The notes: generated by a model from the sequence alone, not told the origin. A stretch of DNA of 64,000 bases from Mycolicibacter algericus DSM 45454 (GCF_002086455.1 NZ_MVHC01000015.1:1-64000), one strand, 5' to 3'. Positions 39,099 through 50,477 are shown, numbered from the stretch's first letter. Program-made: numbers and translations.

Positions 39099-39141
39099 CC
39101 CGGCTTCGCCGCGCTTGCGGTCCCCGATAGGCTTGTTGGCC

Positions 39142-39906
39142 ATGTGGCGAACCCGGGTGGTCTCCGGCGCGGTGGCGATCATGTTGGCAGCGGGTTCGAC
39201 GGGACTGACCGGCTGTAGTTCCGGCCCGGCGATGCCATCGATCACGGTGTTCGCTGCGGCGTCGCTGAAGGCGGCGTTCACCGAGATCGCCGAGCAGTTC
39301 AAGACCGACCACCCCGGCGTGGCAGTGGAGTTCAACTTCGCCGGATCCTCGGATCTGGCCACCCAGCTGACCGAGGGTGCCCGCGCCGACGTCTTCGCAT
39401 CGGCCAACACCGCCCAGATGGACAAGGTCGCCCGGGCCGGCCTGCTGGACGGTGAGCCGGTGCCGTTCGCCAGCAACACACTGGTGATCGTCACCGCGCC
39501 CGGCAACCCGCACGCGGTACGCTCCTTCGCCGATCTGGCCGGCCCCGACCTGGCCGTGGTGGTGTGTCAACCGCCGGTGCCATGCGGAGCGGCGACCGGC
39601 AAGGTCGAAGACCTCACCGGGGTCCGGCTGAATCCGGTCAGTGAGGAGCCCGACGTCACCGACGTACTCAACAAGGTCACCACCGGCCAGGCCGACGCCG
39701 GGGTCGTCTACCGCACCGACGCCATCCACGCCGGCGACAAGGTGGCCACCGTCGAATTCCCCGAGGCGGCGGGTGCGATCAACACTTACCCGGTCGCGCT
39801 GCTCAAAGACGTGGCGCAAGCCGCACCGGCCCGCGCATTCGTCGAGTTGGTCACCGGTGCAGCGGGGCAGAAGATCCTGCACGCCGCCGGCTTCGGTGAG
39901 CCCTGA
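39142..39906 (+). CDS. modA: Molybdate ABC transporter substrate-binding lipoprotein
   Basis: A 254-residue lipoprotein. Signal peptide ends in the lipobox LTGC (Cys about residue 28), so it is anchored outside the membrane. The mature region has the periplasmic binding fold with VFAAASLKAAFTEIAEQF, FNFAGSSDLATQLTEGARADVFASAN and ADAGVVYRTDA, all typical of ModA oxyanion sites. TAGGCT 8 bases upstream of ATG 39142 suggests a leaderless transcript. First gene of modABC. Confidence 0.94.
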   Translation: MWRTRVVSGAVAIMLAAGSTGLTGCSSGPAMPSITVFAAASLKAAFTEIAEQFKTDHPGVAVEFNFAGSSDLATQLTEGARADVFASANTAQMDKVARAGLLDGEPVPFASNTLVIVTAPGNPHAVRSFADLAGPDLAVVVCQPPVPCGAATGKVEDLTGVRLNPVSEEPDVTDVLNKVTTGQADAGVVYRTDAIHAGDKVATVEFPEAAGAINTYPVALLKDVAQAAPARAFVELVTGAAGQKILHAAGFGEP

Positions 39907-39909
39907 TCT

Positions 39910-40698
39910 GTGCACCGGCCCAATGACCTGCCGAACTGGGTCTATGTGCCCGCCGCGATCGGCGCCACATTCGTGGTGCTGCCGTTGGTGGCGATCGCGG
40001 TCAGGGTCGACTGGCCGCACTTCTGGTCGTTGATCACCAGTCCGTCGTCGATGACCGCGCTGGGGTTGAGCCTGAAAACGGCCGCGGTCAGTACCGCGCT
40101 CTGCGTCGTGCTGGGCGTACCGATGGCGTTGGTCCTGGCGCGCGGTCAGTCGCGGGTGGTGCGGCTGTTACGGCCCCTCACGTTGCTGCCGCTGGTGCTG
40201 CCGCCGGTGGTGGGCGGTATCGCGCTGCTGTACGCGTTCGGGCGGCTCGGGCTGCTGGGCCGCTACCTGGAGGCGGCCGGAATCCACATCGCGTTCACCA
40301 CAGCCGCGGTGGTGCTGGCGCAGACGTTCGTGTCGCTGCCGTTCCTGGTGATCGCGCTGGAGGGCGCGGCTCGCACCGCCGGCGCCGACTACGAGGTGGT
40401 GGCCGCCAGTCTGGGAGCCCGGCCGAGCACGGTGTGGTGGCGGGTGACGCTGCCGCTGCTGACACCGGGCCTGATCTCGGGGGCGGTGCTGGCCTTCGCG
40501 CGGTCACTGGGGGAGTTCGGGGCGACGTTGACCTTCGCCGGTTCCCGCGAGGGCGTGACCAGAACGCTGCCGCTGGCCATCTATCTGCAGCGGGTGACCG
40601 ACGCCGACGCCGCCGCGGCGATGTCGCTGCTGCTGGTGGCGGTGGCGGCGGTAGTGGTGCTGGGACTCGGAGCCCGACGGCTGGCCGGCATCGGGTGA
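39910..40698 (+). CDS. modB: Molybdate ABC transporter permease
   Basis: A 262-residue membrane permease with about six helices. The ABC-coupling EAA loop is [23 protein letters not shown]. It starts at GTG 39910, 3 bases after the modA stop, and its TGA overlaps the modC GTG. Pairs with ModA and ModC for molybdate uptake, needed for molybdenum cofactor enzymes. Confidence 0.94.
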   Translation: MHRPNDLPNWVYVPAAIGATFVVLPLVAIAVRVDWPHFWSLITSPSSMTALGLSLKTAAVSTALCVVLGVPMALVLARGQSRVVRLLRPLTLLPLVLPPVVGGIALLYAFGRLGLLGRYLEAAGIHIAFTTAAVVLAQTFVSLPFLVIALEGAARTAGADYEVVAASLGARPSTVWWRVTLPLLTPGLISGAVLAFARSLGEFGATLTFAGSREGVTRTLPLAIYLQRVTDADAAAAMSLLLVAVAAVVVLGLGARRLAGIG

Positions 40699-41819
40699 AG
40701 CGCGTGGCGGACGGGCTGACGCTGCACGCGGTGGTGGCCGAGCGCGGCCTGGACGTGCATATGACGGTCGCGCCGGGTGAGGTGCTCGCGGTGCTCGGGC
40801 CCAACGGCGCCGGCAAATCCACCCTGCTGCACGTGATCGCCGGCCTGCTGCGGCCCGACCCGGGCCTGGTGCGCGTCGGCGATCGAGTGCTGACCAACGC
40901 AGCGGCCGGGGTGCACATCGCCACCTGCGACCGCCGCATCGGCCTGCTGATGCAGGATCCACTGCTGTTCCCGCACCTGAGCGTGGCGGCCAACGTGGCG
41001 TTCGGACCGCACAGTGGTCACCGTCGGTGGCGCCTTAGTCGGCGGCAGCCGCGCACCCGGGCGTTGGCGGCGCCGTGGTTGCGCGCCGTCGGCGCCGAAG
41101 AGCTGGCCGACCGCAAGCCGCGCCGGCTTTCCGGCGGCCAAGCGCAGCGGGTCGCGATCGCCCGCGCCCTGGCCGCCGAACCCGACGTGCTGCTGCTCGA
41201 CGAGCCGTTGGCCGGGCTGGATGTGGCTGCGGCCGACGCGGTGCGCACCGTGCTGCGTGAGGTTATCGTCACCACCCGCCGCACCACGGTGCTGGTCACC
41301 CACGACCTGCTCGACGTGTTCGCGTTGGCCGATCGGGTACTGGTGCTCGAGTCGGGCCGGGTTGCCGAAATCGGTGGCACCGCAGAGGTTTTGGCCGCGC
41401 CTCGCAGCCGGTTCGGGGCGCGCATCGCCGGTTTCAACCTGGTGGCCGGGGTGATCGAAAGCGACGGTGTGTTACGCACCCGGTGGGGCGACCGGTGGCA
41501 CGGAATCGCCGACGACGGCCCGGGCGTCGGCCGGCCGGCCGTCGCGGTGTGTACACCCCGGGCGGTTGCGGTGTATCGGGAGCCGCCGGCGCACGGCAGC
41601 CCGCGCAACCTCGTCGCGGTGACCGTCGCCGAACTGGACGCACGGGGCAGCGCGATCCAGGTACGCGGTGTCGACCAGCCGGACGGCGCACCCGGACTGG
41701 CCGCCGATATCACCGCCGAGGCCGCCGGCGAGTTGCGGCTCGCGCCGGGCGAGCCGGTCTGGTTCGGTGTCAAGGCGCAGGAGGTGACCTTGCGCGCGAC
41801 ACACCCCGGCATGGCGTAA
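40695..41819 (+). CDS. modC: Molybdate ABC transporter ATPase
   Basis: A 374-residue ATPase. Walker [14 protein letters not shown]-loop [13 protein letters not shown], signature [15 protein letters not shown], Walker [13 protein letters not shown] and the switch His in VLVTHDLLD. The C-terminal part (about 285-370) carries the TOBE/MOP-type regulatory domain. GTG 40695 overlaps the modB stop (GTGA); GTG 40704 is an alternative. Completes the modABC operon. Confidence 0.93.
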   Translation: MKRVADGLTLHAVVAERGLDVHMTVAPGEVLAVLGPNGAGKSTLLHVIAGLLRPDPGLVRVGDRVLTNAAAGVHIATCDRRIGLLMQDPLLFPHLSVAANVAFGPHSGHRRWRLSRRQPRTRALAAPWLRAVGAEELADRKPRRLSGGQAQRVAIARALAAEPDVLLLDEPLAGLDVAAADAVRTVLREVIVTTRRTTVLVTHDLLDVFALADRVLVLESGRVAEIGGTAEVLAAPRSRFGARIAGFNLVAGVIESDGVLRTRWGDRWHGIADDGPGVGRPAVAVCTPRAVAVYREPPAHGSPRNLVAVTVAELDARGSAIQVRGVDQPDGAPGLAADITAEAAGELRLAPGEPVWFGVKAQEVTLRATHPGMA

Positions 41820-41856
41820 CTTGCGTAGCGGTCGGGACGCGGTAGGTTTTTCTGCC

Positions 41857-42798
41857 ATGAAGCAGGTGGACCTGACCTCAACCGCTCACAGGGGCATTCG
41901 GGCGGTGGCTGCGACGACGTGGGCCACCGCGATCGCCGGTGCGCTGGCATTCGCCATGGCGTCGCCGGCCTACGCGGACCCACCGCCGCCACCACCGCCG
42001 GCGCCGCCTGCCACGGCCGATGCGCCACCGGCCGACGCGCCGCCCCCCGCCGACGCGAACCCACCGGCGCCGGTCGCCGAACCGGGCGCACCCGAGGCGG
42101 GCCGGGTCGACGACGTGGCCGGCGGATTCAGCTACGTGCTGCCCGGCGGCTGGGTGCAGTCCGACACCAGCCACCTGGAATACGGATCCTCGCTGCTGAG
42201 CAAGCAGACCGGAGAGCCGATGCTGCCTGGGCAGCCCGCACCGGTGGCCAACGACACCAGGATCGTGCTCGGCAAGCTGGATCAGCGGCTCTACGCCAGC
42301 GCCGAGACCGACAACGCCAAGGCCGCCACCCGGCTCGGATCCGACATGGGCGAATTCTTCATGCCCTACCCCGGGACCCGCGCCAACCAGGAAAGCACCC
42401 AGCTGGCGGGCGGCGGCCTGACCGGCAGCGCGTCCTACTACGAGGTCAAGTTCACCGACCCGGCAAAACCGGTCGGCCAGATCTGGAGCGGCGTCATCGG
42501 TGTGCCGCCGGCCGACGGCGGCACCGGCGCCCAGACCGAGCGGTGGTTCGTGGTGTGGCTGGGAACCGCCAACAACCCGGTGGACCGGGAGGCGGCCAAA
42601 GCGCTGACGGAGTCCATCCGCCCGCTGGCCGCCGCCCCGGCCCCGGTCGAGCCGGCACCCGCTCCGGCGCCCGGCATCCCGGGTATACCGGCGCCTGCCC
42701 CCGCGCCGGCTCCCGCACCGGCGCCTGCCCCCGCTCCGGCACCTGCTCCGGCCCCGGAACCCGCCCCGGCGCCGCCGGCACCGGCGCCCGCGCCCTGA
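41857..42798 (+). CDS. apa: Alanine/proline-rich secreted glycoprotein Apa
   Basis: A 313-residue secreted antigen (MPT32 family), O-mannosylated in M. tuberculosis and a fibronectin-binding adhesin. Signal peptide: 1 to about 36 ([14 protein letters not shown]). A Pro/Ala-rich region follows, then the globular core (about 85-265) with [26 protein letters not shown] and [15 protein letters not shown]. The tail from about 270 is a near-perfect PA repeat, denser than in M. tuberculosis. TAGGTT 8 bases before ATG 41857 suggests a leaderless mRNA. Confidence 0.94.
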   Translation: MKQVDLTSTAHRGIRAVAATTWATAIAGALAFAMASPAYADPPPPPPPAPPATADAPPADAPPPADANPPAPVAEPGAPEAGRVDDVAGGFSYVLPGGWVQSDTSHLEYGSSLLSKQTGEPMLPGQPAPVANDTRIVLGKLDQRLYASAETDNAKAATRLGSDMGEFFMPYPGTRANQESTQLAGGGLTGSASYYEVKFTDPAKPVGQIWSGVIGVPPADGGTGAQTERWFVVWLGTANNPVDREAAKALTESIRPLAAAPAPVEPAPAPAPGIPGIPAPAPAPAPAPAPAPAPAPAPAPEPAPAPPAPAPAP

Positions 42799-42854
42799 CG
42801 CAGCGGCTGGCGTAGTTTGCCGCGCCGCGGTGTGAAAACCGCTAGCCTGGCGCT

Positions 42855-43169
42855 ATGACTGCGCAAACATATGTGCTGGCGGCAACGGAATTCCTCGCCG
42901 AACGCTCGACGACGCTGACCAGCGTCGGCTGGATCGGCTACATCATCATCGGTGCCATCGCCGGTTGGCTGGCCGGCAAGATCGTCGGCGGCGGCGGCCG
43001 CGGAATTCTGATGAACATCGTGATCGGTGTCATCGGCGCGTTGATCGGTGGTTTCCTGCTGAGCTTCTTCCTCGACACGGCCGGCGGTGGCTGGTGGTTC
43101 ACGCTGTTCACCGCGACCTTGGGGTCGGTCGTGCTGCTATGGCTGCTGGGATTGGTGCGCAGAGGCTGA
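42855..43169 (+). CDS. Small transglycosylase-associated membrane protein (Rv1861-like)
   Basis: A 104-residue protein with three Gly-rich helices ([64 protein letters not shown]), the YeaQ/GlsB 'transglycosylase-associated' family. Likely stress-related; function unknown. TAGCCT 6 bases before the ATG suggests leaderless expression. Confidence 0.88.
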   Translation: MTAQTYVLAATEFLAERSTTLTSVGWIGYIIIGAIAGWLAGKIVGGGGRGILMNIVIGVIGALIGGFLLSFFLDTAGGGWWFTLFTATLGSVVLLWLLGLVRRG

Positions 43170-43203
43170 CCCGACCTCCGGTCGCTGCGCGCACAATGTC
43201 GTC

Positions 43204-44232
43204 ATGGGTGCGCAGTCTCCCGGGGTGACCATGACCGCCTGGCGGGTGGATCGTCCCGGTCCCATCGCCGGCGGTCCATTGCACCGGGTCAGCACAGCGG
43301 TGCCCCGGCCGCAGCCCTCGGAGTTGCTGGTCGCGGTGCGCGCCTGCGGGGTGTGCCGCACCGACCTGCACGTCACCGAAGGTGACCTACCGGTGCACCG
43401 CGCCGGGGTCACCCCCGGCCACGAGGTGGTCGGCGAGGTCGTCGAGGTGGGCGCTGAGGCCGGCGGGGGCTTCGCCGTGGGGGATCGGGTCGGAATCGCC
43501 TGGCTTCGGCACACCTGCGGAAGCTGCCGCTACTGTCGCCGGGGCGATGAGAACCTGTGTCCGCGGTCGCGCTACACCGGCTGGGACGACGACGGCGGGT
43601 ATGCCGAATTCGCGACTGTCCCAGCCGCGTTCGCCCATCACCTGCCCGGCGGCTACAGCGACAGCGAGTTGGCGCCGCTACTGTGCGCCGGCATCATCGG
43701 CTACCGCTCGTTGCAACTGGCCGACCTGCCGCCCGGCGGCCGGCTGGGAATCTACGGGTTCGGCGGCAGTGCGCACATCACCGCGCAGGTCGCGTTGGCC
43801 CGCGGCGCCGAGGTGCACGTCATGACCCGCGATCCGCAGGCGCGGGAGCTGGCGCTGCAGCTGGGAGCGGCCTCGGTCCAGGGGGCGGCCGACCCGCCGC
43901 CGGTGCGGTTGGACTCGGCCATCCTGTTCGCGCCGGTCGGCGAGCTGGTGCCGCCCGCCTGCCAGGCCCTGGATCGCGGTGGCACGTGCGCGATTGCTGG
44001 AATCCATCTGAGCGATATCCCGTCGCTGAACTACCAGCGCGACCTGTTCTACGAACGCCGGATCCGGTCGGTGACGTCGAACACCCGCGCTGACGCCCGC
44101 GAGTTCCTCGAGTTCGCCGCGGCGCACCACATCACTGTGACGACGCCGGAGTACTCGCTGGGCGACGCCGACCGGGCACTGGCGGACCTTGCCGCGGACC
44201 GGATCGCCGGTGCGGCCGTGCTGGTGGTGTGA
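43204..44232 (+). CDS. adhA: Zinc-dependent alcohol dehydrogenase
   Basis: A 342-residue medium-chain dehydrogenase like Rv1862. Catalytic zinc: [15 protein letters not shown] and GHEVVGEV. Structural zinc: [15 protein letters not shown] (four Cys). The coenzyme fold has [20 protein letters not shown] 43204 was chosen; ATG 43231 is possible. The stop codon lies in the first copy of a 39-base direct repeat, so the C-terminus may have been reshaped by that repeat. Confidence 0.92.
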   Translation: MGAQSPGVTMTAWRVDRPGPIAGGPLHRVSTAVPRPQPSELLVAVRACGVCRTDLHVTEGDLPVHRAGVTPGHEVVGEVVEVGAEAGGGFAVGDRVGIAWLRHTCGSCRYCRRGDENLCPRSRYTGWDDDGGYAEFATVPAAFAHHLPGGYSDSELAPLLCAGIIGYRSLQLADLPPGGRLGIYGFGGSAHITAQVALARGAEVHVMTRDPQARELALQLGAASVQGAADPPPVRLDSAILFAPVGELVPPACQALDRGGTCAIAGIHLSDIPSLNYQRDLFYERRIRSVTSNTRADAREFLEFAAAHHITVTTPEYSLGDADRALADLAADRIAGAAVLVV

Positions 44233-44325
44233 ACCGCTGTGTTGATGCGGCGGTCCCAGCTTCGGCTCTCCTTCGTCGAGCCTTGCTGAACCGCTGTGTT
44301 GATGCGGCGGTCCCAGCTTCGGCTC
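44230..44325. repeat. 39-base direct repeat, two copies
   Basis: Two identical 39-base copies at 44230-44268 and 44287-44325, separated by 18 bases. Each contains CCGC-TGTGTTGAT-GCGG. The first starts at the adhA stop codon; the second ends inside the stop codon of the convergent CPBP gene. Confidence 0.85.
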
Positions 44326-45091
44326 ACGCCGACAGTTGCCAGACCAGGGCGGCGGCGAGGGCGCCCACCCCGTTGAGCGACCAGTGCAGGGCGATCGGAG
44401 CGATGAGGCTGCCGCTGCGGCGGCGCAGCCAGCTGAACACGAAACCGGCCGCCCCGGTGGCCAGCACCGCCAGCGTCACGCCGGCCACCATGCCCAGGAA
44501 CCCGCCGCCGAACAGCCGGGTGAATCCGACATTGCTGCTGGTCAGTCCGAGCGATGTCGCCACATGCCACAACCCGAACAGCAGCGAGCCCGCCGCGGCG
44601 ACCCCGCGGAAACCCCAGGCCCGGTGCAGTGCGCCGTGCAGCGCACCGCGGAACGCCAGCTCCTCGGGGATGACGGTCTGCAGCGGGATGACCAGCATCG
44701 AGGCCACCACCGCGCCGGACAGGGTGGCGTAGTGGTTGTTCAAGAACATCGGCCTGGTCCAGGGCAGTAAGGCGCCGACGGCGATCACCGACACCACGAC
44801 CAGTACCGCCGCGGCGGCGTAGCCGACCCCGGACTTCCAGTGGGCGCGGCCCAGACCGAGCTCCGCCCAGCTCAGACCATTGCAGCGGACCAGGGCCACC
44901 AGACCGACGGCGACTGCGGGCACCGTGGCCACCGCAGCCCAGGGCGTGGTGAAATGCGCGACCAGGTTGGCCATCACCAAGACCACCACGACGACGGCGA
45001 CGTCGACGAAGGCGCGGAACTGGTTCAGCGCCGCGAGTTGTGACACCAACGGATGCCGCCCCCCGGACGCCGCGAAATCGTGGCAAGGCAT
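44324..45091 (-). CDS. CPBP family intramembrane metalloprotease (Rv1863c-like)
   Basis: A 255-residue membrane protein with about six helices. The CPBP motifs are EELAFRGAL (Glu-Glu and Arg) and FGLWHVATS (His), both needed for Rce1-type activity. ATG 45091 gives the length expected from Rv1863c (256); a longer start at 45136 exists. CPBP proteases process prenylated proteins or bacteriocin-related peptides; the substrate here is unknown. The stop codon lies in the second copy of the 39-base repeat. Confidence 0.82.
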   Translation of the reverse strand: MPCHDFAASGGRHPLVSQLAALNQFRAFVDVAVVVVVLVMANLVAHFTTPWAAVATVPAVAVGLVALVRCNGLSWAELGLGRAHWKSGVGYAAAAVLVVVSVIAVGALLPWTRPMFLNNHYATLSGAVVASMLVIPLQTVIPEELAFRGALHGALHRAWGFRGVAAAGSLLFGLWHVATSLGLTSSNVGFTRLFGGGFLGMVAGVTLAVLATGAAGFVFSWLRRRSGSLIAPIALHWSLNGVGALAAALVWQLSA

Positions 45092-45158
45092 TGGTCGGAT
45101 TCTACGCGCGCTCGGAAGTTGACGCAGTCCCGTCATTACGCGCGGGGCTCAAGAAAGC

Positions 45159-45569
45159 TCAGCGGGGCCCGTGGGTCGTGCACAGCACCCGCGCCGGGTC
45201 TCCGGTCGCGGTCTGTCGGCTGACGACCTTCCCGTTGACGCTGACCGTGCAGCTCAGCGTGCCGGGGCCGGCACTCTGGGCGCTCACAGAGTACGACGCG
45301 GGAGTGGTCATGTTGGTCATCCGGCCGGTCAGCTCGATCGACCAGGGCAACGGGGCGTTGGTGGCGTGGGACTGACCGTTCTGGGTCTGGTAGGTGATGT
45401 AGCCGGCGACGCCGGTTCCGGTCAGGTCATAGCGGACCGGCACCAAGGTGAGGTCCGGGGTCGCGCCGGCCGGGGTGACCCCGGCGACGGTCGCCGAGGC
45501 GACGAGCACGCCGAACAGCAGCATTGTCGCCTTGCGGGGCGTCCGGACCGGTGACGGGTGAACAGTCAT
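45159..45569 (-). CDS. MmpS-like small secreted protein
   Basis: A 136-residue protein. Signal-like helix (about residues 15-35, MLLFGVLVASATVAGVTPAGA) and then the MmpS extracellular fold: VRYDLTGTGVAGYITYQTQNG, LPWSIELTG and a C-terminal CTVSVNGKVVSRQTATG...VLCTTHG with two Cys. True MmpS proteins pair with MmpL lipid transporters; none is nearby. It starts 5 bases after the phosphoketolase stop on the same strand. Confidence 0.75.
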   Translation of the reverse strand: MTVHPSPVRTPRKATMLLFGVLVASATVAGVTPAGATPDLTLVPVRYDLTGTGVAGYITYQTQNGQSHATNAPLPWSIELTGRMTNMTTPASYSVSAQSAGPGTLSCTVSVNGKVVSRQTATGDPARVLCTTHGPR

Positions 45570-45574
45570 GGCCG

Positions 45575-47980
45575 TCACCTTATCTCGCCGTCGGCGCCGG
45601 ACACGTCCGTTCGCCACGTCCAGTCGGTGATCCGGGGGTCGTCCTCACCGTGCTCGCGGGTGTAGAGCCGGGCGGCCAGCCGGGCGTCGGCCATCTGCTG
45701 GCGCAGCAGCGCGCTGCGCTCGGCCAAACCCGGCACCCGGTCGATGACGTCCATCACCAGATGGAAGCGATCCAGGTCGTTGAGCATCACCATGTCGAAC
45801 GGCGTGGTGGTGGTCCCGCGCTCGCGATACCCACGCACGTGCAGCTGGTCGTGGTTGGTGCGCCGATAGGTCAGCCGGTGGATCAGCCAGGCATAGCCGT
45901 GGTAGGCGAAGATCACCGGCTTGTCGCGGGTGAACAGGGCGTCGAACTCGCGGTCGGGCAACCCGTGCGGATGCTCGGTGGCAGGCTGCAGCCGCATGAT
46001 GTCCACCACGTTGACCACCCGCACGGCAAGGCCGGGCAGCTCCCGACGCAGGATGTCCGCGGCGGCCAGCGTTTCGAGGGTGGGCACGTCGCCGGCGCAG
46101 GCCAGCACCACGTCCGGCTCACCGGTGGCGGTGCCGGCCCACTCCCAGATGCCCAGTCCCCGGGTGCAGTGCGCCACTGCCTCGGGCATGTCCTGGTAGG
46201 CCAGTGCCGGCTGCTTGCCGGCGACGATCACGTTCACGTAGTTGCGGCTGCGCAGGCAGTGGTCGGCCACCGACAGCAGGGTGTTGGCGTCCGGCGGCAG
46301 GTAGACCCGCACCACCTCGGGGCGTTTGTTGGCCACCAGGTCGATGAAGCCCGGGTCCTGATGCGACGCGCCGTTGTGGTCCTGGCGCCAGACATGGGAG
46401 GTCAGCAGGTAATTGAGTGAGGCGATCGGCCGACGCCACGGCAGCTCGCGGCTGACGGCAAGCCACTTGGCGTGCTGGTTGAACATCGAGTCGACGATGT
46501 GCACGAACGCCTCATAGCAGTTGAACAGCCCATGCCGGCCGGTCAGCAGATAGCCCTCCAACCAGCCCTGGCATAGGTGTTCCGACAGCACCTCGAGCAC
46601 CCGGCCGTCGGGGGCCATGTGGTCATCGCCGGGTGCGGTCTCCGACAGCCAGACCCGGTCGGTCGTCTCGAACACCGCCGAAAGGCGATTCGAGGCGGTT
46701 TCGTCGGGGCCCAGCAAACGGAACCGATCGCGGTTGCGGTCGATGACGTCGCGCAGGAACGTTCCCAGCACCCGGGTGGCCTCGTGGGTCTCGGTGGCCG
46801 GCCGGGACACCGGCACGGCGTAGTCCCGGAAGTCGGGCAGGTCCAGGTCGCGCAGCAGCAAGCCGCCGTTCGCGTGCGGGTTGGCGCTCATCCGGCGGTT
46901 CCCGCGCGGCGCCAGTGCGGCCAGCTCCGGCCGCAGCCGGCCCGCTTCATCGAAGAGCTCCGTCGGCCGGTAACCGCGCAACCATTCTTCCAGCTGCCTG
47001 CGGTGCTCGGGATCGGTGCGGGTCGCCGCGAGCGGCACCTGATGCGACCGCCAGGTGCCCTCCACCTGCTGACCGTCCACTTTTGCCGGCCCGGTCCAGC
47101 CTTTAGGGGTGCGCAGCACGATCATCGGCCACACCGGCCGCATGGTCGAGCCGTCGGCGCGCGCGGCGCGGCGGATCGCCGCGATGTCGTCGAACGCGTC
47201 GTCGAGCGCGGCCGCCAGCGACCGGTGCACGACGGCCGGATCGTCGCCGGCCACGGTGATGGGGCGGTAGCCGTAACCACGCAGCAGCGCCTCCAACTCC
47301 GAATGCGGGATCCGGGCCAGCAGCGTCGGATTGGCGATCTTGTAGCCGTTGAGATGCAGGATGGGCAGTACCGCGCCATCCACGGCGGGGTTGAGGAACT
47401 TGTTCGAATGCCAGCTGGCGGCCAGTGGCCCGGTCTCGGCCTCGCCGTCGCCGATCACACAGGCCACCACCAGTTCGGGGTTGTCGAAGGCCGCGCCGAA
47501 GGCATGCACCAGCGCGTAGCCCAGCTCGCCGCCCTCATGGATGGAGCCCGGCGTCTCGGCGGCCACATGGCTGGGGATGCCGCCGGGAAACGAGAACTGC
47601 CGGAACAGTTTCCGCAGTCCGTCGCGGTTCTCCTCGATGCCGGTGTACACCTGGCTGTAGGTGCCCTCCAGGTAGGCGTTGGCGACCAGTGCCGGCCCGC
47701 CGTGGCCGGGCCCGGTGACGAAGATGACGTCGGCGTCCCGCTCACGGATGACCCGATTCAGGTGGACGTAAAGCAGGTTCAGGCCCGGGGTGGTGCCCCA
47801 GTGCCCCAACAGCCGCGGTTTGACGTGCTCGGCGGCCAGCGGTTCGGTCAGCAGCGGGTTGTCCAGCAGATAGATCTGGCCCACCGACAGGTAATTGGCG
47901 GCCCGCCAGTAGGCGTCGATGCGTGCCAGGTCGTCGTCGGGGAGTGACGGGGATGCCGGCGCCGTGGTCTCTGCACTCAT
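45575..47980 (-). CDS. xfp: Xylulose 5-phosphate / fructose 6-phosphate phosphoketolase
   Basis: An 801-residue thiamine diphosphate enzyme that splits xylulose 5-phosphate (or fructose 6-phosphate) with phosphate to acetyl phosphate and a triose or tetrose phosphate. Family marks: [45 protein letters not shown], the TPP motif [20 protein letters not shown] and [18 protein letters not shown] 47980 gives family length. M. tuberculosis has no copy at this locus. No acetate kinase or phosphotransacetylase gene is in the window to use the acetyl phosphate. Confidence 0.95.
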   Translation of the reverse strand: MSAETTAPASPSLPDDDLARIDAYWRAANYLSVGQIYLLDNPLLTEPLAAEHVKPRLLGHWGTTPGLNLLYVHLNRVIRERDADVIFVTGPGHGGPALVANAYLEGTYSQVYTGIEENRDGLRKLFRQFSFPGGIPSHVAAETPGSIHEGGELGYALVHAFGAAFDNPELVVACVIGDGEAETGPLAASWHSNKFLNPAVDGAVLPILHLNGYKIANPTLLARIPHSELEALLRGYGYRPITVAGDDPAVVHRSLAAALDDAFDDIAAIRRAARADGSTMRPVWPMIVLRTPKGWTGPAKVDGQQVEGTWRSHQVPLAATRTDPEHRRQLEEWLRGYRPTELFDEAGRLRPELAALAPRGNRRMSANPHANGGLLLRDLDLPDFRDYAVPVSRPATETHEATRVLGTFLRDVIDRNRDRFRLLGPDETASNRLSAVFETTDRVWLSETAPGDDHMAPDGRVLEVLSEHLCQGWLEGYLLTGRHGLFNCYEAFVHIVDSMFNQHAKWLAVSRELPWRRPIASLNYLLTSHVWRQDHNGASHQDPGFIDLVANKRPEVVRVYLPPDANTLLSVADHCLRSRNYVNVIVAGKQPALAYQDMPEAVAHCTRGLGIWEWAGTATGEPDVVLACAGDVPTLETLAAADILRRELPGLAVRVVNVVDIMRLQPATEHPHGLPDREFDALFTRDKPVIFAYHGYAWLIHRLTYRRTNHDQLHVRGYRERGTTTTPFDMVMLNDLDRFHLVMDVIDRVPGLAERSALLRQQMADARLAARLYTREHGEDDPRITDWTWRTDVSGADGEIR

Positions 47981-48037
47981 CTCTGCGATTGTCCGCGCCG
48001 AAGCGGACCCGCGGCAACCGTTCATTACCCTGGCCAC

Positions 48038-50434
48038 GTGCTGCTGGAATCGGTTCGCGTTCTGGATCTGGCCGGTGGTGACGCCGACGCGGTCACCCGG
48101 TTGCTCGCCGACCTGGGGGCCGATGTGCTCAAGGTGGAGCCTCCGGGCGGCAGTCCGGCACGCACCGCCGCCCCACTGCTGGGCGGCGTGAGCATCTCGT
48201 TCGCGTTGCGCAACGCCAACAAGCGAAGTGTCATCCTGGATCCGGCCGACGAACGGGACCGCCGCCGGTTCCAGGAGTTGGCGCGCACCGCCGACATCGT
48301 CGTGGACGGCGGCCCGCGCGGACACACCGCCGACCTCGGGGCCTCGCGGTTCGGGACCTCGTGCGGTGAATTGGCCGACCGCTACGGCCACCTGGTGACG
48401 ATGTCGGTCACCGACTTCGGCACGAGCGGGCCGCGTTCGCACTGGCAGGCCACCGACGCGGTGCTCTACGCCCTTTCCGGGGCGCTCTCGCGATCAGGGC
48501 CGACCAGCGGAACCCCGGTGCTGCCGCCGGACGGGATCGCCTCGGCGACCGCGGCGGTGCAGGCCGGCTGGGCGGTGCTGGTGGCCTACTACAACCGGTT
48601 GCGTTGCGGCGTCGGCGATTACATCGACTTCGCCCGCTTCGATGCGGTGGTCACGGTGCTCGATCCGATCTTCGGTTCCCAGGGCCAGGTGGCCGCGGCC
48701 CGCCGCGGGGCGAGCCGCTGGCGTGGCCGGCCCCGCAACCAGGACGCTTACCCGATCTATCCGTGCCGGGACGGCTACGTGCGGCTATGCGTGATGTCGC
48801 CACGGCAGTGGCGCGGGCTGCGCGCGTGGCTGGGGGAGCCGGCCGCTTACGCCGACCCCAGATTCGACGTGATCGGTGAGCGGTTCGCGGCCTGGCCACA
48901 GATCAGCGTGCTGGTTCGTGAGCTGTTCGCCGAGCGGGACATGGCCGATCTGGTCACCGCCGGGCAGGCCCGCGGCGTGCCGATCGCCGCGGTGGGCGAA
49001 CCGGCGCAGGTGCTGGCCGGTGAACATTTCGCGGCGGCGCGGGCCGCGGTCAGCACCGACCTGGCCCCGGGTCTCCCGGCGCTGATACCGGCCGGCTATT
49101 TCGTGGTCGACGGGCACCGTGCCGGTTTCCGCACGCCGGCGCCGGCACCCGGTGAGGGACGCGCCGGGTGGCGAGCCCGGCCGGACGTGCCGGTGGGCGG
49201 CGGCACGGTCGGTGCGCGCCCGTTCGAGGGAGTGCGGATCGTCGATCTGGGCGTCATCGTGGCCGGCGGTGAGGCCAGCCGGCTCTTCGGCGACCTGGGC
49301 GCCGAGATCATCAAGGTGGAGAGTGCCGCCTACCCGGACGGGCTGCGGCAGACCCGCGCCGGATCGGCGATGAGCGAGTCGTTCGCCTGGACGCACCGCA
49401 ACAACCTCGGGTTCGGCCTGGATCTGCGCAGCCCGGCCGGCAAGGAGATCTTCGGTCGGCTGGTCGGCACGGCCGACGCGGTACTGGCCAATTTCAAACC
49501 GGGAACCCTTGCCGCCCTGGGGTTCTGCTACGAGGCCTTGCGCGGGATCAACCCGCAGGTGGTGCTTGCCGAGAGCAGCGCGTTCGGGGAGAGCGGGCCG
49601 TGGAGTGACCGGATGGGCTATGGCCCGCTGGTGCGTGCCACCACCGGGGTGACCGCATTGTGGACCGCTCCGCCGGGCCCGGAGGGCAGCCAGCGCGCGG
49701 CAGCGACCGGACGCCACCCGTTCTACGACGCCACCACCGTCTTCCCCGACCACGTGGTCGCGCGGGTCACCGCCATCGGGGCGCTGGCAGCGCTGATAGC
49801 CGGCCGGCGAACCGGCGCCGGAGCCCACGTCCATGTCTCGCAGGCCGAGGCCGCCGTCAATCAACTCGACACCGGCTACGTGGCACGGGCCGCGGGGCCG
49901 TCGATAGTGCCGGACACCGGACTGGACCTGGTCTGCCGGTGTTCCGGCGTCGACGAGTGGTGCGTGGTCTCGATTCGCACCGATGACGATTGGCGCCGTG
50001 TGGCAGCGGCATTCGGCGACGCGGCGTTGGCCGCCGACCCGCGCTTCGGCACCGGTGAGCAACGCAGCGCCCACCGTGCCGAACTCGTCGACCAGCTGAG
50101 CCGGCACACCGGTGAGTGCACTCCGGCCAGTGTCGGCGAGCTGCTGCAGGCGGCCGGGGTGGCGGCCGGGCCGATGAACCGGCCACCCGACATCGCCGAG
50201 GATCCCCAGCTGAGCCACCGCGCGGTGTTCGCCGACATGACTCATCCGCTCATCGAGCACCCGCTGCCGGCTGAAACCGGTCCGGCACCGTTCCGCAATA
50301 TTCCGCAGGCGGCGCAACGGCCGGCCCCGCTGCCCGGCCAGGACACCCGTGTCCTCTGCCACACGCTGCTCGGGCTCGACGGGGACGACATCGAGCGGTT
50401 GATCGCCGACGGCGTGCTGTTTGCCGCGGACTAA
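48038..50434 (+). CDS. Two-domain CaiB/BaiF family CoA transferase
   Basis: A 798-residue protein like Rv1866, made of two tandem class III CoA-transferase domains: the first begins VRVLDLAGG...[16 protein letters not shown] and the second (about 395 on) begins [31 protein letters not shown]. Such enzymes move CoA between carboxylic acids. The second domain has [24 protein letters not shown] and [14 protein letters not shown] 48038 has TACCCT 6 bases upstream and no RBS, a leaderless pattern. Substrates unknown. Confidence 0.9.
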   Translation: MLLESVRVLDLAGGDADAVTRLLADLGADVLKVEPPGGSPARTAAPLLGGVSISFALRNANKRSVILDPADERDRRRFQELARTADIVVDGGPRGHTADLGASRFGTSCGELADRYGHLVTMSVTDFGTSGPRSHWQATDAVLYALSGALSRSGPTSGTPVLPPDGIASATAAVQAGWAVLVAYYNRLRCGVGDYIDFARFDAVVTVLDPIFGSQGQVAAARRGASRWRGRPRNQDAYPIYPCRDGYVRLCVMSPRQWRGLRAWLGEPAAYADPRFDVIGERFAAWPQISVLVRELFAERDMADLVTAGQARGVPIAAVGEPAQVLAGEHFAAARAAVSTDLAPGLPALIPAGYFVVDGHRAGFRTPAPAPGEGRAGWRARPDVPVGGGTVGARPFEGVRIVDLGVIVAGGEASRLFGDLGAEIIKVESAAYPDGLRQTRAGSAMSESFAWTHRNNLGFGLDLRSPAGKEIFGRLVGTADAVLANFKPGTLAALGFCYEALRGINPQVVLAESSAFGESGPWSDRMGYGPLVRATTGVTALWTAPPGPEGSQRAAATGRHPFYDATTVFPDHVVARVTAIGALAALIAGRRTGAGAHVHVSQAEAAVNQLDTGYVARAAGPSIVPDTGLDLVCRCSGVDEWCVVSIRTDDDWRRVAAAFGDAALAADPRFGTGEQRSAHRAELVDQLSRHTGECTPASVGELLQAAGVAAGPMNRPPDIAEDPQLSHRAVFADMTHPLIEHPLPAETGPAPFRNIPQAAQRPAPLPGQDTRVLCHTLLGLDGDDIERLIADGVLFAAD

Positions 50435-50477
50435 CCCGATTCGACGGTTCCGCTGCGCTTCCGCAACGCCTGCTGGG

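Noticed and set aside
42660..42798. CRISPR-like or tandem DNA repeat at the apa 3' end
   Set aside because: The periodicity comes from Pro-Ala codons in the apa tail; there are no spacers.
47981..48442. Longer phosphoketolase start
   Set aside because: The extension runs antisense to the divergent CoA transferase gene and has no family similarity; ATG 47980 gives family length.
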